A DNA stretch of 64,000 nt. Source: Cytophagaceae bacterium. Its GTDB lineage: Bacteria > Bacteroidota > Bacteroidia > Cytophagales > Spirosomataceae. This document shows positions 36,112 to 44,343 of this stretch, piece by piece (position 1 is the first letter of the stretch; each line of letters starts with the position of its first letter). Below the pieces are notes generated by a model. That model saw only the letters and a list, made by a program, of their open reading frames with translations. It searched no databases and was not told where the DNA came from. The DNA lies in NCBI GenBank assembly GCA_027486845.1, contig JAIXOL010000081.1:1-64000 (forward strand), written 5' to 3'. The position numbers and the translations under genes are program-made.

Positions 36112-36516
36112 CTACAAACTTTCAGCTTTATCATTCCTATGCTTTTTCATTGACTCGAAGCCTTCTTTTGTATTAGTATCAAGCATTTTTTGAAAAGTGG
36201 AATAAGAATTCCCTCAAATTTTTCGCTATGCATAAATGTCGTTGTCTCATCAAGATTATCAATCAGTTCAAAAGAATGTTCGACATCAAATAAACCCTTG
36301 ATGAATAAATGTCCCAGCCAAACAAACTTTTTGTTGTCCTCAAATACCAAAACTTTGGGTTTAAAAGTCATACTGCTGGCTTTAGGTGGCTCTAATCTGG
36401 TCGTGATTGTATTACCAACTTGCACATCGCCAGTCAGTGATTTTATGAATGGACTCCATACAGGATAACTGCTAAAGTCAATTAAAAGACTGTATATATT
36501 TTTCTAGTGCAGTCAT
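36112..36516 (-). pseudogene. SRPBCC-family gene with two frameshifts
   Basis: The middle frame (36147-36425) encodes an SRPBCC (polyketide cyclase/START-like) core: TITTRLEPPKASSMTFKP, FVWLGHLFIKGLFDVEHSF and TTTFMHSEKFEGILI. Upstream the same protein continues in that frame as IDFSSYPVWSPFIKSLTGDV until a TAG, while the N-terminal part (ATG at 36516, MTALEKYIQS) is in another frame, joined across a TTTT run. At the 3' end the family's tail (MLDTNTKEGFESMKKHRND) lies in a third frame after an A-run and stops at 36112. Both breaks sit in homopolymers, so sequencing errors are possible; if real, the gene is dead. Confidence 0.75.
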
Positions 36517-36569
36517 TGATGATTGTTTTCGTTTGAATTAATAAAAATAAATAATAAAAGAAACAAAAA

Positions 36570-36592
36570 ACGCCAATCGTTTTGATTGGCGT
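36570..36592 (-). terminator. terminator after the first GPLC lipoprotein
   Basis: ACGCCAATC and GATTGGCGT form a 9-bp stem with a 5-nt loop, followed on the minus strand by TTTTTTG. Confidence 0.85.
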
Positions 36593-36612
36593 CTTAAAAA
36601 TCAAAAAATATC

Positions 36613-37020
36613 TCATCGAATACCCGTATCAATCGAAATATTGAGTTGGGTTATTTTACTTTTTTCGATTATGAATGGTCTCGGAAACCCTTGCTTATTG
36701 AAAAAGCTTTTTGGACTAAAATCAAGCTCAAACTCACCTACCGACATATCAGCACTTTTTAGTAAACCACTTGTTCCATTATAAGTCAGTGTTTTCTCCA
36801 AAACTTTTTTTCCAGTTTTTGCTTCTTTCACTGTAAAAGTGTAGGCTTCATATACTTTTCTAATATCATCGGCATTTCTATTACAAGGTTCAACAGGGCA
36901 AAGTGGCCCTATGATCACATTCAAATCAAGTGAACCAATATCTGGAGTAATTGTCTGCGATGAACAAGAAATCAGTGTTAAGAACATCGTCAATAAAATT
37001 AGATAGCTTTTCATGTTCAA
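36613..37020 (-). CDS. GPLC-motif lipoprotein A
   Basis: A 135-residue lipoprotein: signal peptide with lipobox LISC (Cys about residue 19). The mature part begins with strand-rich sequence and the motif IIGPLCPVEPC (about residue 36), followed by KVYEAYTFTVKEA and a C-terminal strand ending in NISIDTGI. It shares this plan with the proteins at 37024 and 43037. The GP-x-C-P-V-x-x-x-C motif resembles a widespread small domain with a carboxypeptidase-regulatory-like (beta-sandwich) pattern. Its function is unknown. It follows the second paralogue by 3 nt. Confidence 0.7.
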   Translation of the reverse strand: MNMKSYLILLTMFLTLISCSSQTITPDIGSLDLNVIIGPLCPVEPCNRNADDIRKVYEAYTFTVKEAKTGKKVLEKTLTYNGTSGLLKSADMSVGEFELDFSPKSFFNKQGFPRPFIIEKSKITQLNISIDTGIR

Positions 37021-37023
37021 TAT

Positions 37024-37449
37024 CTATAGAATTCCAGTATTTACATTCAGACTAATAGTTGTAACCTTACTCTTGGAAATACTAACTATTTTTTTTAATT
37101 CGCTACCTAATTGTGTAGTTGCGGCACTCCCTTGGGGTATTAAGACTTCTACCGAATACCCCCCTGTTGGGACTTCAAAAGAAAAAGCACCTGTTCTATT
37201 CAAAACCACCTCTTTTAACATATCTTTTGGGCTGTTTACGCTATAAATTGCAACCTTATATTTTGAATAAACTTGATTCATTTGCTCATCAGTAAATCCA
37301 CATGGATTTGTACCAGTCGTCATTGCTGGAATATTTCCACAAAGTGGTCCAATTGTCACTTTGCCTTCCACTACCCCTGCATCGATGGGAACGTTTTCGC
37401 AACCAAATAAAAACAAAAATGCAACTAATAATGACATTATATTTTTCAT
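37024..37449 (-). CDS. GPLC-motif lipoprotein B
   Basis: A 141-residue lipoprotein: lipobox LFGC (Cys about residue 17). The mature part has VVEGKVTIGPLCGNIPA (about residue 26), a second Cys in NPCGFTDEQMNQVYSKYKV, LNRTGAFSFEVPTGGYSVEV (about residue 84) and SLNVNTGI at the end. The two Cys of the motif may form a disulphide. It is most similar to the protein at 43037. With lipoprotein A it forms a two-gene unit downstream of the sortilin-like gene at 37540. Confidence 0.72.
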   Translation of the reverse strand: MKNIMSLLVAFLFLFGCENVPIDAGVVEGKVTIGPLCGNIPAMTTGTNPCGFTDEQMNQVYSKYKVAIYSVNSPKDMLKEVVLNRTGAFSFEVPTGGYSVEVLIPQGSAATTQLGSELKKIVSISKSKVTTISLNVNTGIL

Positions 37450-37481
37450 TTTAGTAATTATTTTAAAAATTTTAGTTCATG

Positions 37482-37525
37482 CAATAATGATTCCAATAAC
37501 TGTAAATAGGTTGGAATCATTATTG
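37482..37525 (-). terminator. long hairpin after the sortilin-like gene
   Basis: CAATAATGATTCCAA (37482-37496) and its perfect complement (37511-37525) form a 15-bp stem with a 14-nt loop, 14 nt after the stop codon of the minus-strand gene. The T-run is weak. Confidence 0.65.
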
Positions 37526-37539
37526 TATTTAGAAAGACT

Positions 37540-40056
37540 CTAATTACATCCGCCAATCAAAGCTTTAAAAATAGCTCCACTCTGAGTTTCAAACTTTGGC
37601 TCGAGCAATACATAATTTTTTGCACTATAAGTTGTATTGGCTCCAGTCTGAATAACATTTGTCGTCTTACCATTTATATAGGTGCCTGACAAAACAGTCT
37701 CAGTTCCTGACATATTTCCAGTTTTCACTACATTTGTTGGACATGATGTTAATTTTGTGGTAAAAATCCCACGGCCATGCGTTGCAACTGCGACTGTGTT
37801 ATCAGCAGAGCGGTATCTGAGCATATCACATCTAACATTAGCTAAATTAGCATTAGTTGGTTGCCAATCAGGATTTGACGCAGTAATATCAGTTGTGCTC
37901 CAAACCCCCAATTCGGTGGCCAGTAAAACTTGTTTTCTATCGAGTGGATTAAACAAAGCATAGCGTACAGGAATATTGGGCAAACCGTGACCCGAAGCAT
38001 CTTTGTCAACCCAATTTACCCCTCCATCATTTGAATACCAAACCGAAATAACATCATAACTTGAAAGTGTAAGTATGAGTTCGTTATCCGATGCTCCAAT
38101 TTCAATGCAAGAAACATAACCAGTTTTTGTTGTGAGAAGAGTCGCAGTTGGGGTTGCAGTATTCATTCCCGTAACTTTATATAATTCACCATTTCTGCTG
38201 CCAAAGAAAATGGTATGAGCAGTATAAGGTGATGCTTTTACCAACGAAATATTCATATTACTTGTGGCAGCCGTAACGTTTACTAAGTTATAAACGGTTG
38301 AATTATATGCTGTTACTACTGTTCTTGTAAACGGATATGTAGCCCCTGTAGCATTTTGGTGCTTTACATTTGCATAAAATATATTATTTGTATGGTCATA
38401 GTCGCAAGGATTAACAAATTGACCGTCTGCAACCCCGTCTGAATTTAAGTCAGAATCATCAGGTGCAAGGTAGGCGTAAGCTGCATTCGTAGTGGGGTTA
38501 ATAGTATAATGTGCCCTAAATTGGAACGAACCAATCAAAATATTTGGATTATCTTGGTCTATCAAACTTAACATCCCATCACCTCCACCTGCTTCCGAAC
38601 CAGCTCCAGAAGTATTATAATCTGAAGTCATGTAAGTAGTGCCATTATCTTGGTTTCCTTGTAAAATATAACCATCATTGACAGTATTTTTCATAGCTAC
38701 TGAATAAGGTTGCATCACATTATAATCTTTATTACGAGAGGAAAACGAAAATGCCAATTCATCAGCTTCTATAGATGCATCACCATAATTAGTAGAATAA
38801 TATACACCGCCATCATTTGCCATAATCATTTGGTTTGTACTACCAGTTCTAAAAATCATGTTATGATGGTCTGGATGAACAGGATTACTATAAGGAAAAC
38901 AAAACCAAGTAGTTCCACCGTCATCTGAGCGTGCATGAGAAGCCCCACCAATAAACACCAAATTATCATTAGTTGGATGAACCGCCAAAATCAAATCATA
39001 CCATGCCTGTCCATTCGTGACATCAGTTTCTAGTGAAACGTCGGTTGGATTGGTTACATTCGTCCAAGTGGTCCCACCATCTACTGATTTTTTAAAATAG
39101 CTTATAGTGGAAAAGTTTTTATCACTAACAACATAAATTGTTCCTGCATTACCGATAGCCAATTCTGTTCTTCCACCTGTAATTGAAGGTGGAGTTATAT
39201 TCGTCCAAGTGGTTCCATTATCTATTGATTTACGCACAGAACTACCCGTTCCACGCCCAAAACCTGCGTACAAAACACCCCCTACATATTCTAAATCTGA
39301 GCAAAAGTTGGCTGCATTTGAAATCGTAGCAGAAGGTGCATGGCTCAATGTCCAAGTAGTACCATTGTCTGATGATTGCCAAACACCATATTGTGTGGCA
39401 GCAAAAACCTTTCCTGCAGAATTAACCACTATTTTTTGGATAGTCTGAAAGGCAAATTGTTGAATAGTCGGTGTAGAATAAGTCGGAATAGTAGCATTCA
39501 ACACATTCCAAGTTGTACCACCATCGGCTGTTTTCCAAATACCACCACCTTGCACTGCATCCGAATTAAACCAACCTTCTCCCGTGCCTGCATAAAAAAC
39601 ACTTGTATTGGCTGGAGAATAAGTAATACAACTAATAGCAAGGTTATCCCAAAAATCATTAATTTTTGTCCAACCCGATACTGCTGAAGTTATATCATTA
39701 TTGTACCATACTCCACCAGCAACGCCTCCTGCCCATACTCTTTTGTTCGTAACATCATTTGGGTCCATCATCAGAGCTCTTGTTCGACCACCAATATTGT
39801 TTGGACCTCGCTCAAACCATGTAAGACCGGAAATCGCAACCTTGGGATTATTATTAAACTTATTCTTAATCTGAACATGAGCCTTTACTAACTCATCTAT
39901 CGGTATTACTCCAGTTTTGGGGTCTCTTACTCTCTCTAATTCAGAATTCAATCTTTCCAGTGGTTTATCCTCTCTTTTTGGTGTTTGCAATTGAGCAAAT
40001 GAGGATTCGTACACAATAAAGAATATACATACGATAAATTTTGTAAACGTTTTCAT
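37540..40056 (-). CDS. sortilin-like (BNR/Asp-box) surface protein with Gly-Cys-Asn tail
   Basis: An 838-residue secreted protein (signal peptide to SFAQ, about residue 22). From about residue 80 it opens with WFERGPNNIGGRTRALM, typical of Bacteroidota VPS10/BNR proteins, and has about 8 Asp-box-like turns (TADGGTTW, SSDNGTTW, SIDNGTTW, SVDGGTTW, SDDGGTTW, SNDGGVNW) on a ten-bladed-type propeller. The last about 80 residues (ETVLSGTYINGKTTNVIQ to FKALIGGCN) match a small C-terminal '3-coathanger' type domain that ends in Gly-Cys-X; it probably serves surface anchoring in T9SS bacteria. No catalytic residues are evident. Confidence 0.83.
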   Translation of the reverse strand: MKTFTKFIVCIFFIVYESSFAQLQTPKREDKPLERLNSELERVRDPKTGVIPIDELVKAHVQIKNKFNNNPKVAISGLTWFERGPNNIGGRTRALMMDPNDVTNKRVWAGGVAGGVWYNNDITSAVSGWTKINDFWDNLAISCITYSPANTSVFYAGTGEGWFNSDAVQGGGIWKTADGGTTWNVLNATIPTYSTPTIQQFAFQTIQKIVVNSAGKVFAATQYGVWQSSDNGTTWTLSHAPSATISNAANFCSDLEYVGGVLYAGFGRGTGSSVRKSIDNGTTWTNITPPSITGGRTELAIGNAGTIYVVSDKNFSTISYFKKSVDGGTTWTNVTNPTDVSLETDVTNGQAWYDLILAVHPTNDNLVFIGGASHARSDDGGTTWFCFPYSNPVHPDHHNMIFRTGSTNQMIMANDGGVYYSTNYGDASIEADELAFSFSSRNKDYNVMQPYSVAMKNTVNDGYILQGNQDNGTTYMTSDYNTSGAGSEAGGGDGMLSLIDQDNPNILIGSFQFRAHYTINPTTNAAYAYLAPDDSDLNSDGVADGQFVNPCDYDHTNNIFYANVKHQNATGATYPFTRTVVTAYNSTVYNLVNVTAATSNMNISLVKASPYTAHTIFFGSRNGELYKVTGMNTATPTATLLTTKTGYVSCIEIGASDNELILTLSSYDVISVWYSNDGGVNWVDKDASGHGLPNIPVRYALFNPLDRKQVLLATELGVWSTTDITASNPDWQPTNANLANVRCDMLRYRSADNTVAVATHGRGIFTTKLTSCPTNVVKTGNMSGTETVLSGTYINGKTTNVIQTGANTTYSAKNYVLLEPKFETQSGAIFKALIGGCN

Positions 40057-40150
40057 TGATAAAGGGCTAGTGAGATATTATATTAAAGCTTCATTATATT
40101 CGTTAAAAGTAAAAAAAATAATTGATTTCTGATAATTTAACAATGAATCT

Positions 40151-40297
40151 TTAATTAATTGCACTCAACTTCTGCAAAGCACCTTTCAAACCTTTCTAGA
40201 TAACTTTAAAATATTCGATTTCTATATAAAAAAAATTAAATGCACTATTGAAATATCCTGTAAGTAGTTGTTTATGATGGCGATAAGCTTCTTTGAT
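40151..40297 (-). pseudogene. relic of the 3' end of an rnpA gene
   Basis: On the minus strand this reads IKEAYRHHKQLLTGYFNSAF, then EIEYFKVI, a TAG, KGLKGALQKLSAIN and TAA. This aligns codon by codon with the C-terminal part of the intact RnpA at 43560-43949 (MKEAYRLHKQLLIGDFSIAF, GIEDYKIIEKGMKSALKKVF). About half of the residues match; one internal stop is present and the 5' two thirds are absent. Confidence 0.8.
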
Positions 40298-40307
40298 TAG
40301 GAGTATA

Positions 40308-40397
40308 AAAATTACCTGCCTCTCGGTTTGGGTGAAGGGTGATGCAATATTAGATGGTGTACTTCTTACGGTGAAAAACTTGGAGAGATTAGAGTAA
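40308..40397 (+). pseudogene. relic of the 3' end of a LytTR regulator gene
   Basis: Plus-strand codons KITCLSVWVKGDAILDG, then 12 further codons up to LERLE and a TAA, align with the end of the LytTR regulator at 30610-31302 (KITRHSVWVAGSEIAVG then 14 residues to the end). The DNA match, e.g. CTCGGTTTGGGTG against TTCGGTTTGGGTG, is stronger than the protein match. It lies 10 nt from the rnpA relic, on the other strand. Confidence 0.65.
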
Positions 40398-40413
40398 AAT
40401 TAAGGCTTTATAC

Positions 40414-42819
40414 TTAATTACAACCCTGTATTTTTGCTAAAAAAACTTCGCTTGGCCCTGCACTAAATGGCGGATTAAGCGAAATGCTTTTTCCTGCATA
40501 ATAATTGGTGGGAGTAGTAATATTTGCTTGACTCGTAATGGTTTCACTGGCTGAATAAGTTCCTGCAGCTTGCGAAATATTTCCGTAAACTAAGGTAAGG
40601 CTACAACTTGGAGTCTCGATTTCCCAAAAACCTCTTCCATAGGTACCAACTCTTAGTTTTCCACCAATTTTTGAAAGTTCTACTTCATTTACTGCCACTT
40701 GAGGCAAACCCATTCCGAACAAAGTCCAGGTAGGATTTGCTAAATTTCTGTAATAAACCCCAATATTCATACCTACATAAATACCTTCAGTTGTGAAATC
40801 ATCTACAACGACACTTCTTCCCGCAATCGCAGGTAAGCCAGCCGAAATATTAGTAAAAGTAGCTCCTGCATTCGTCGAAAGCAAGACAGGTTGAGTTGTA
40901 GAAGTGGTGGTTATCCAAACTCGTGTAGGGTCATTGTACTTCACAGCAATATCAGTAATAGTGGCTGGTGCAGTGTAAGTTGACCAAGTTGTACCACCAT
41001 TTGCGGTTCGGTGCAAGGTTGTTCCGAGAGAAGCATAAATATATTGGTCATTTGATGGGGCAACAGCTAATTCATTTAAATTGCCCGTTACGGGTGAAAT
41101 CGCCGTCCAATTTGTACCTGAATTAATTGTTTTGTAAACAGCATTCCAGCCACCATAGGCGGTCGTCGAACTCGTCGGGTGCCATGCCAGAGGGGTAATC
41201 CAGTTACCTCCAGTAGGCTTTGGTAAACCAGAATATGAATTACCTCCATTAGTGGTTCTGTAAATACTCCCATTTTGCGAAGTACCAATCATTCGTAGAT
41301 GATTAGTGGGGTCAATGATAACATCCATTCCATCAGCACCGAGCCAATCTACGAAATTCCCTCCTGATTGGCGAGCCACAGTTCCGTTATCTTGAGCTCC
41401 ACCTGCCATCACATTGGCATTGGTAATACTAGAAGCAATCCGATACAATTGTCTGATTCCAAGACCCGTTGATAGGTCTGTCCAAGTATTTTGGGCAGCA
41501 TAAGAAGTTCTATAAACTCCTCCATCACTTCCAGAAAAAAGCGTAGTACCCACATATTCCAAAGCATGAACATCTGCATGATTATAACCTACTGTATTTG
41601 GGTAAGACCAAACAGTTTGTTGAGTAAAAGATGTTCCGCCGTTAGTGCTTCTCCAAACAATAATTCCTGCGATAGACAAATCATTTACATTAGATGGATT
41701 TACCGCAATGGCCATATCATAAGTAGCTTGTCCGCCAGACGTTGTACTTGAATATCCAAAATAATTAGTACTCGTTCCGATACTCCCAACCACAGTAGTT
41801 GAGAAATTAAGACCCGAATCAGTACTTTTGTATAATCGTCCAAATTCACTACCATTGGCTTGTACGGCATAAACCACATTGGCATTATTTGGACTTACAC
41901 CTAATAGTGTACGTCCTGAATTGGTAATTCCTGAAGTTATAGCGTTCCAAGTTATACCACCATCAGTTGAGCGATGAATTGTTGTAGTAGAAGCCGAATT
42001 TCCTGAGGAATACATTATATTTGGGTCGTTTGGTTTAAATTCAATATCTTCGACTGAAACACTAGACAGTCTTAGAGTCCAACTTGTGCCACCATTTGAA
42101 GATTCATGAATTCCTGAACTGGAAGTTGCATATATTTTATTACTATTGGTTGGATGAACCAATATTTTTTTTGTTGAAATATTACTGGCAGCCATTGTTG
42201 TCCAAGTAATACCCGCATCTGTAGATTTAATAACTCCTACACCAGTAGCTGCTGCATATATTGTATTTGTATTAGAAGGGGCAATAGCAAGGTTAAAAAC
42301 ATTCATATAAGCACTGTTATTGTCAACGAGTGGAGTCCATGATGTACCTCCATTGGTAGTCTTCCAAATACCACCACCTGGCGAAGAAATATAAATAATA
42401 TTTGTATTAGACGGATTTACAGCCACACTCGTAACTCGTCCTACACCTGGATTCCAGCCCGAAGTATAAGTAAAACTTTTAGGGCCGAGTTCTACCCATG
42501 CAGCCGATGATAAAAGTGGAGAAATTTGAGCGGCTTTCTTAAAAGCTTCTTGCTCGACCAAAACTGGTATTCGATAGCCTTTTTCATCTAAATGGAATTT
42601 TTGCTCGAATTTCCATCTTTCATAATGCTTTCGGTCTTTCTTTTGCTGAGTGGTATCGGTCTCGTTGGCGATAAACAAATCGGCCAAATTTTGGATTTCG
42701 GTAAAACTTAAATCATTCCGATTAATGATTTCATAAATTGTCTTCTGAGCAAAAATATCATTAAAAGTAAACAGCAAAAGAAATAGCCAATAATACTGTC
42801 TATGTACAATTGTTAACAT
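40414..42819 (-). CDS. sortilin-like (BNR/Asp-box) surface protein with Gly-Cys-Asn tail, second copy
   Basis: An 801-residue secreted protein (signal peptide to IFAQ, about residue 25). It starts the propeller at WVELGPKSFTYTSGWNPGVG (about residue 108) and has many Asp-box turns (TTNGGTSW, STDAGITW, SSNGGTSW, STDGGITW, STDSGLNF, STNGGTSF, TANGGTTW). The C-terminus (about 735-801: YGNISQAAGTYSASETITSQ to FLAKIQGCN) is the same Gly-Cys-X-ending domain as in the protein at 37540, and the two genes are diverged paralogues in tandem. The role is unknown; surface binding is a reasonable guess. Confidence 0.83.
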   Translation of the reverse strand: MLTIVHRQYYWLFLLLFTFNDIFAQKTIYEIINRNDLSFTEIQNLADLFIANETDTTQQKKDRKHYERWKFEQKFHLDEKGYRIPVLVEQEAFKKAAQISPLLSSAAWVELGPKSFTYTSGWNPGVGRVTSVAVNPSNTNIIYISSPGGGIWKTTNGGTSWTPLVDNNSAYMNVFNLAIAPSNTNTIYAAATGVGVIKSTDAGITWTTMAASNISTKKILVHPTNSNKIYATSSSGIHESSNGGTSWTLRLSSVSVEDIEFKPNDPNIMYSSGNSASTTTIHRSTDGGITWNAITSGITNSGRTLLGVSPNNANVVYAVQANGSEFGRLYKSTDSGLNFSTTVVGSIGTSTNYFGYSSTTSGGQATYDMAIAVNPSNVNDLSIAGIIVWRSTNGGTSFTQQTVWSYPNTVGYNHADVHALEYVGTTLFSGSDGGVYRTSYAAQNTWTDLSTGLGIRQLYRIASSITNANVMAGGAQDNGTVARQSGGNFVDWLGADGMDVIIDPTNHLRMIGTSQNGSIYRTTNGGNSYSGLPKPTGGNWITPLAWHPTSSTTAYGGWNAVYKTINSGTNWTAISPVTGNLNELAVAPSNDQYIYASLGTTLHRTANGGTTWSTYTAPATITDIAVKYNDPTRVWITTTSTTQPVLLSTNAGATFTNISAGLPAIAGRSVVVDDFTTEGIYVGMNIGVYYRNLANPTWTLFGMGLPQVAVNEVELSKIGGKLRVGTYGRGFWEIETPSCSLTLVYGNISQAAGTYSASETITSQANITTPTNYYAGKSISLNPPFSAGPSEVFLAKIQGCN

Positions 42820-42985
42820 TGATTAATAATATTGAATAGGAGGTAAAGGTTTAATTAAACTCTGTTTTTTATCCCTAAAATAGTTCAAGGTTGAGAATAT
42901 AAAATTACCAAAATCCTAGATATACTTCAATATTTTTTTAAAACGATTACTAAAGAATATTTTATTCAAAAAATGGAATAAAAAA

Positions 42986-43010
42986 GTCTGTTACTCCTAA
43001 AGCAACAGAC
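42986..43010 (-). terminator. terminator after GPLC lipoprotein C
   Basis: GTCTGTT and AACAGAC pair (7 bp), followed on the minus strand by TTTTTT, 27 nt after the stop codon. Confidence 0.75.
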
Positions 43011-43036
43011 CAATAATTATATTCGTTCTTGTATTT

Positions 43037-43453
43037 CTAAGGTCGTCCAGTATTGATATTTAATTCGACAAATACTCGTTGTTGGCGTGAAACCTTCACA
43101 GTTTTCTCAATACTTGTTTTTACACTAAAAGCCAGTGCATTTTGTACGGCAGACTCTAAATATACTTTATAAGACCCCTCTTCTACCTCGAATAAAAAAA
43201 CACCAGTTCGGTTAAGTTTTTTTCTTAGGGGGGATATATAACTGTTTTCACTGCTTATTGTAACAGTATACTCACCATAAATCCTATCCAATTCTTCATT
43301 AGTTAATCTGCATGGATTATCGCTATTAGGGTCTATAGCATATCCACACAGTGGGCCAATACTTACTTTACCTTCAATAATCCCCAAAGGTCTTACATCT
43401 GCGGCATTACATCCCATTAAAATAAGTATGAAAAACAAATATAACAATTTCAT
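43037..43453 (-). CDS. GPLC-motif lipoprotein C
   Basis: A 138-residue lipoprotein: lipobox LMGC (Cys about residue 15). The mature sequence has IIEGKVSIGPLCGYAID (about residue 24), NPCRLTNEELDRIYGEYTV with the second Cys, LNRTGVFLFEVEEGSYKV and the C-terminal ELNINTG. It is clearly paralogous to lipoproteins A and B at 36613-37449, placed on the other side of the two sortilin-like genes. Function unknown. Confidence 0.72.
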   Translation of the reverse strand: MKLLYLFFILILMGCNAADVRPLGIIEGKVSIGPLCGYAIDPNSDNPCRLTNEELDRIYGEYTVTISSENSYISPLRKKLNRTGVFLFEVEEGSYKVYLESAVQNALAFSVKTSIEKTVKVSRQQRVFVELNINTGRP

Positions 43454-43559
43454 AATCCCTACATATTTGGGTAAATAATTGGCTTTTATTTAAACGAATT
43501 AGGCTCTATTTTTTATTAAAAAGGTTGGGAAAAGATAAAAATGAGAAAGAGTTTTTTAA

Positions 43560-43949
43560 TCATTTTGTACCAAAGACCTTCTTCAAAGCACTTTTCATGC
43601 CTTTTTCGATAATCTTATAATCTTCGATACCTTTTCCTATATAAATAAAAGCGATGCTAAAATCGCCTATGAGTAATTGTTTATGAAGACGATAGGCTTC
43701 TTTCATACGGCGGCGAATAAGATTGCGATCAACGGCGTGCTTAAACTGACGCTTCGGCACGGAAAATAAAACTTGGGTAGCATTTTGAGGAGAAAGACTT
43801 GAATCAGCTTCGACAGAAATTTTAGGCTGAAAAACCACACGCATCGGGTATGAAAATACTCCTTCATTAGCATTATTTTTTCTGTCAAAAAGGCCTTCGA
43901 TAACCTTTACACTACAAAGACGCTCGTCTTTTTTAAATGTTTGCTTCAT
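43560..43949 (-). CDS. rnpA: ribonuclease P protein component
   Basis: Protein subunit that helps the RNase P RNA cut 5' leaders from pre-tRNAs. A 129-residue basic protein: starts with KKDERLCSVKVIEGLFD, then the core VLFSVPKRQFKHAVDRN with the RNR motif LIRRRMKEAYRLHK (about residue 78-90). A typical insert between them (about 45-60) is longer than in E. coli. It lies downstream of rpmH, as in most bacteria, after a hairpin. Confidence 0.94.
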   Translation of the reverse strand: MKQTFKKDERLCSVKVIEGLFDRKNNANEGVFSYPMRVVFQPKISVEADSSLSPQNATQVLFSVPKRQFKHAVDRNLIRRRMKEAYRLHKQLLIGDFSIAFIYIGKGIEDYKIIEKGMKSALKKVFGTK

Positions 43950-44011
43950 GTAGTGCTAACATAATTGTTTGCAAAAAATTTATCAAATGAAGTAAAACCA
44001 CCTTCAATAAT

Positions 44012-44036
44012 AAAAAAAGCCACCCAAAAGGCGGCT
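44012..44036 (-). terminator. terminator or attenuator between rpmH and rnpA
   Basis: On the minus strand AGCCGCC and GGTGGCT (one mismatch) form a hairpin with TTTTG loop and a following TTTTTTT. It probably reduces rnpA expression below that of rpmH. Confidence 0.75.
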
Positions 44037-44091
44037 CAAATATCTTTATTATCAAATAGATTTGATAAAATTCCTATTTTAAGAAAAAATA

Positions 44092-44247
44092 TTATTTGTG
44101 CTTTTTCTCATCAGAAACAGATAATCTCTTTCTACCTCTTGCACGACGTGCAGAAATTATTCTTCTTCCGTTAGCTGTTTCCATACGCTCACGGAATCCG
44201 TGTTTGTTACGACGCTTTCTATTTGATGGTTGGAATGTCCTTTTCAT
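44092..44247 (-). CDS. rpmH: 50S ribosomal protein L34
   Basis: A 51-residue, very basic protein of the large ribosomal subunit: starts with [20 protein letters not shown], then a Met-Glu-Thr-Ala-Asn-Gly stretch and [15 protein letters not shown]. Complete and of the normal length for the phylum. It is first in the rpmH/rnpA pair, and the divergent M61 gene begins about 100 nt away. Confidence 0.97.
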   Translation of the reverse strand: MKRTFQPSNRKRRNKHGFRERMETANGRRIISARRARGRKRLSVSDEKKHK

Positions 44248-44343
44248 TATATTTTTGTTATTTTTGTTCTTGGAATCTTAAATTCGGGATTGCAAAAGTA
44301 CTACTATTTTTTAAAACCACAAAATCCTTACGAAAAAATCTAT

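Noticed and set aside
36113-43453. CRISPR-like or tandem repeats in the sortilin-like genes
   Set aside because: The repeats are Asp-box protein repeats with diverged DNA, not direct repeats with spacers.
44096-44281. Open frames on the plus strand over rpmH
   Set aside because: They are antisense shadows of the L34 gene, whose product is unmistakable on the minus strand.
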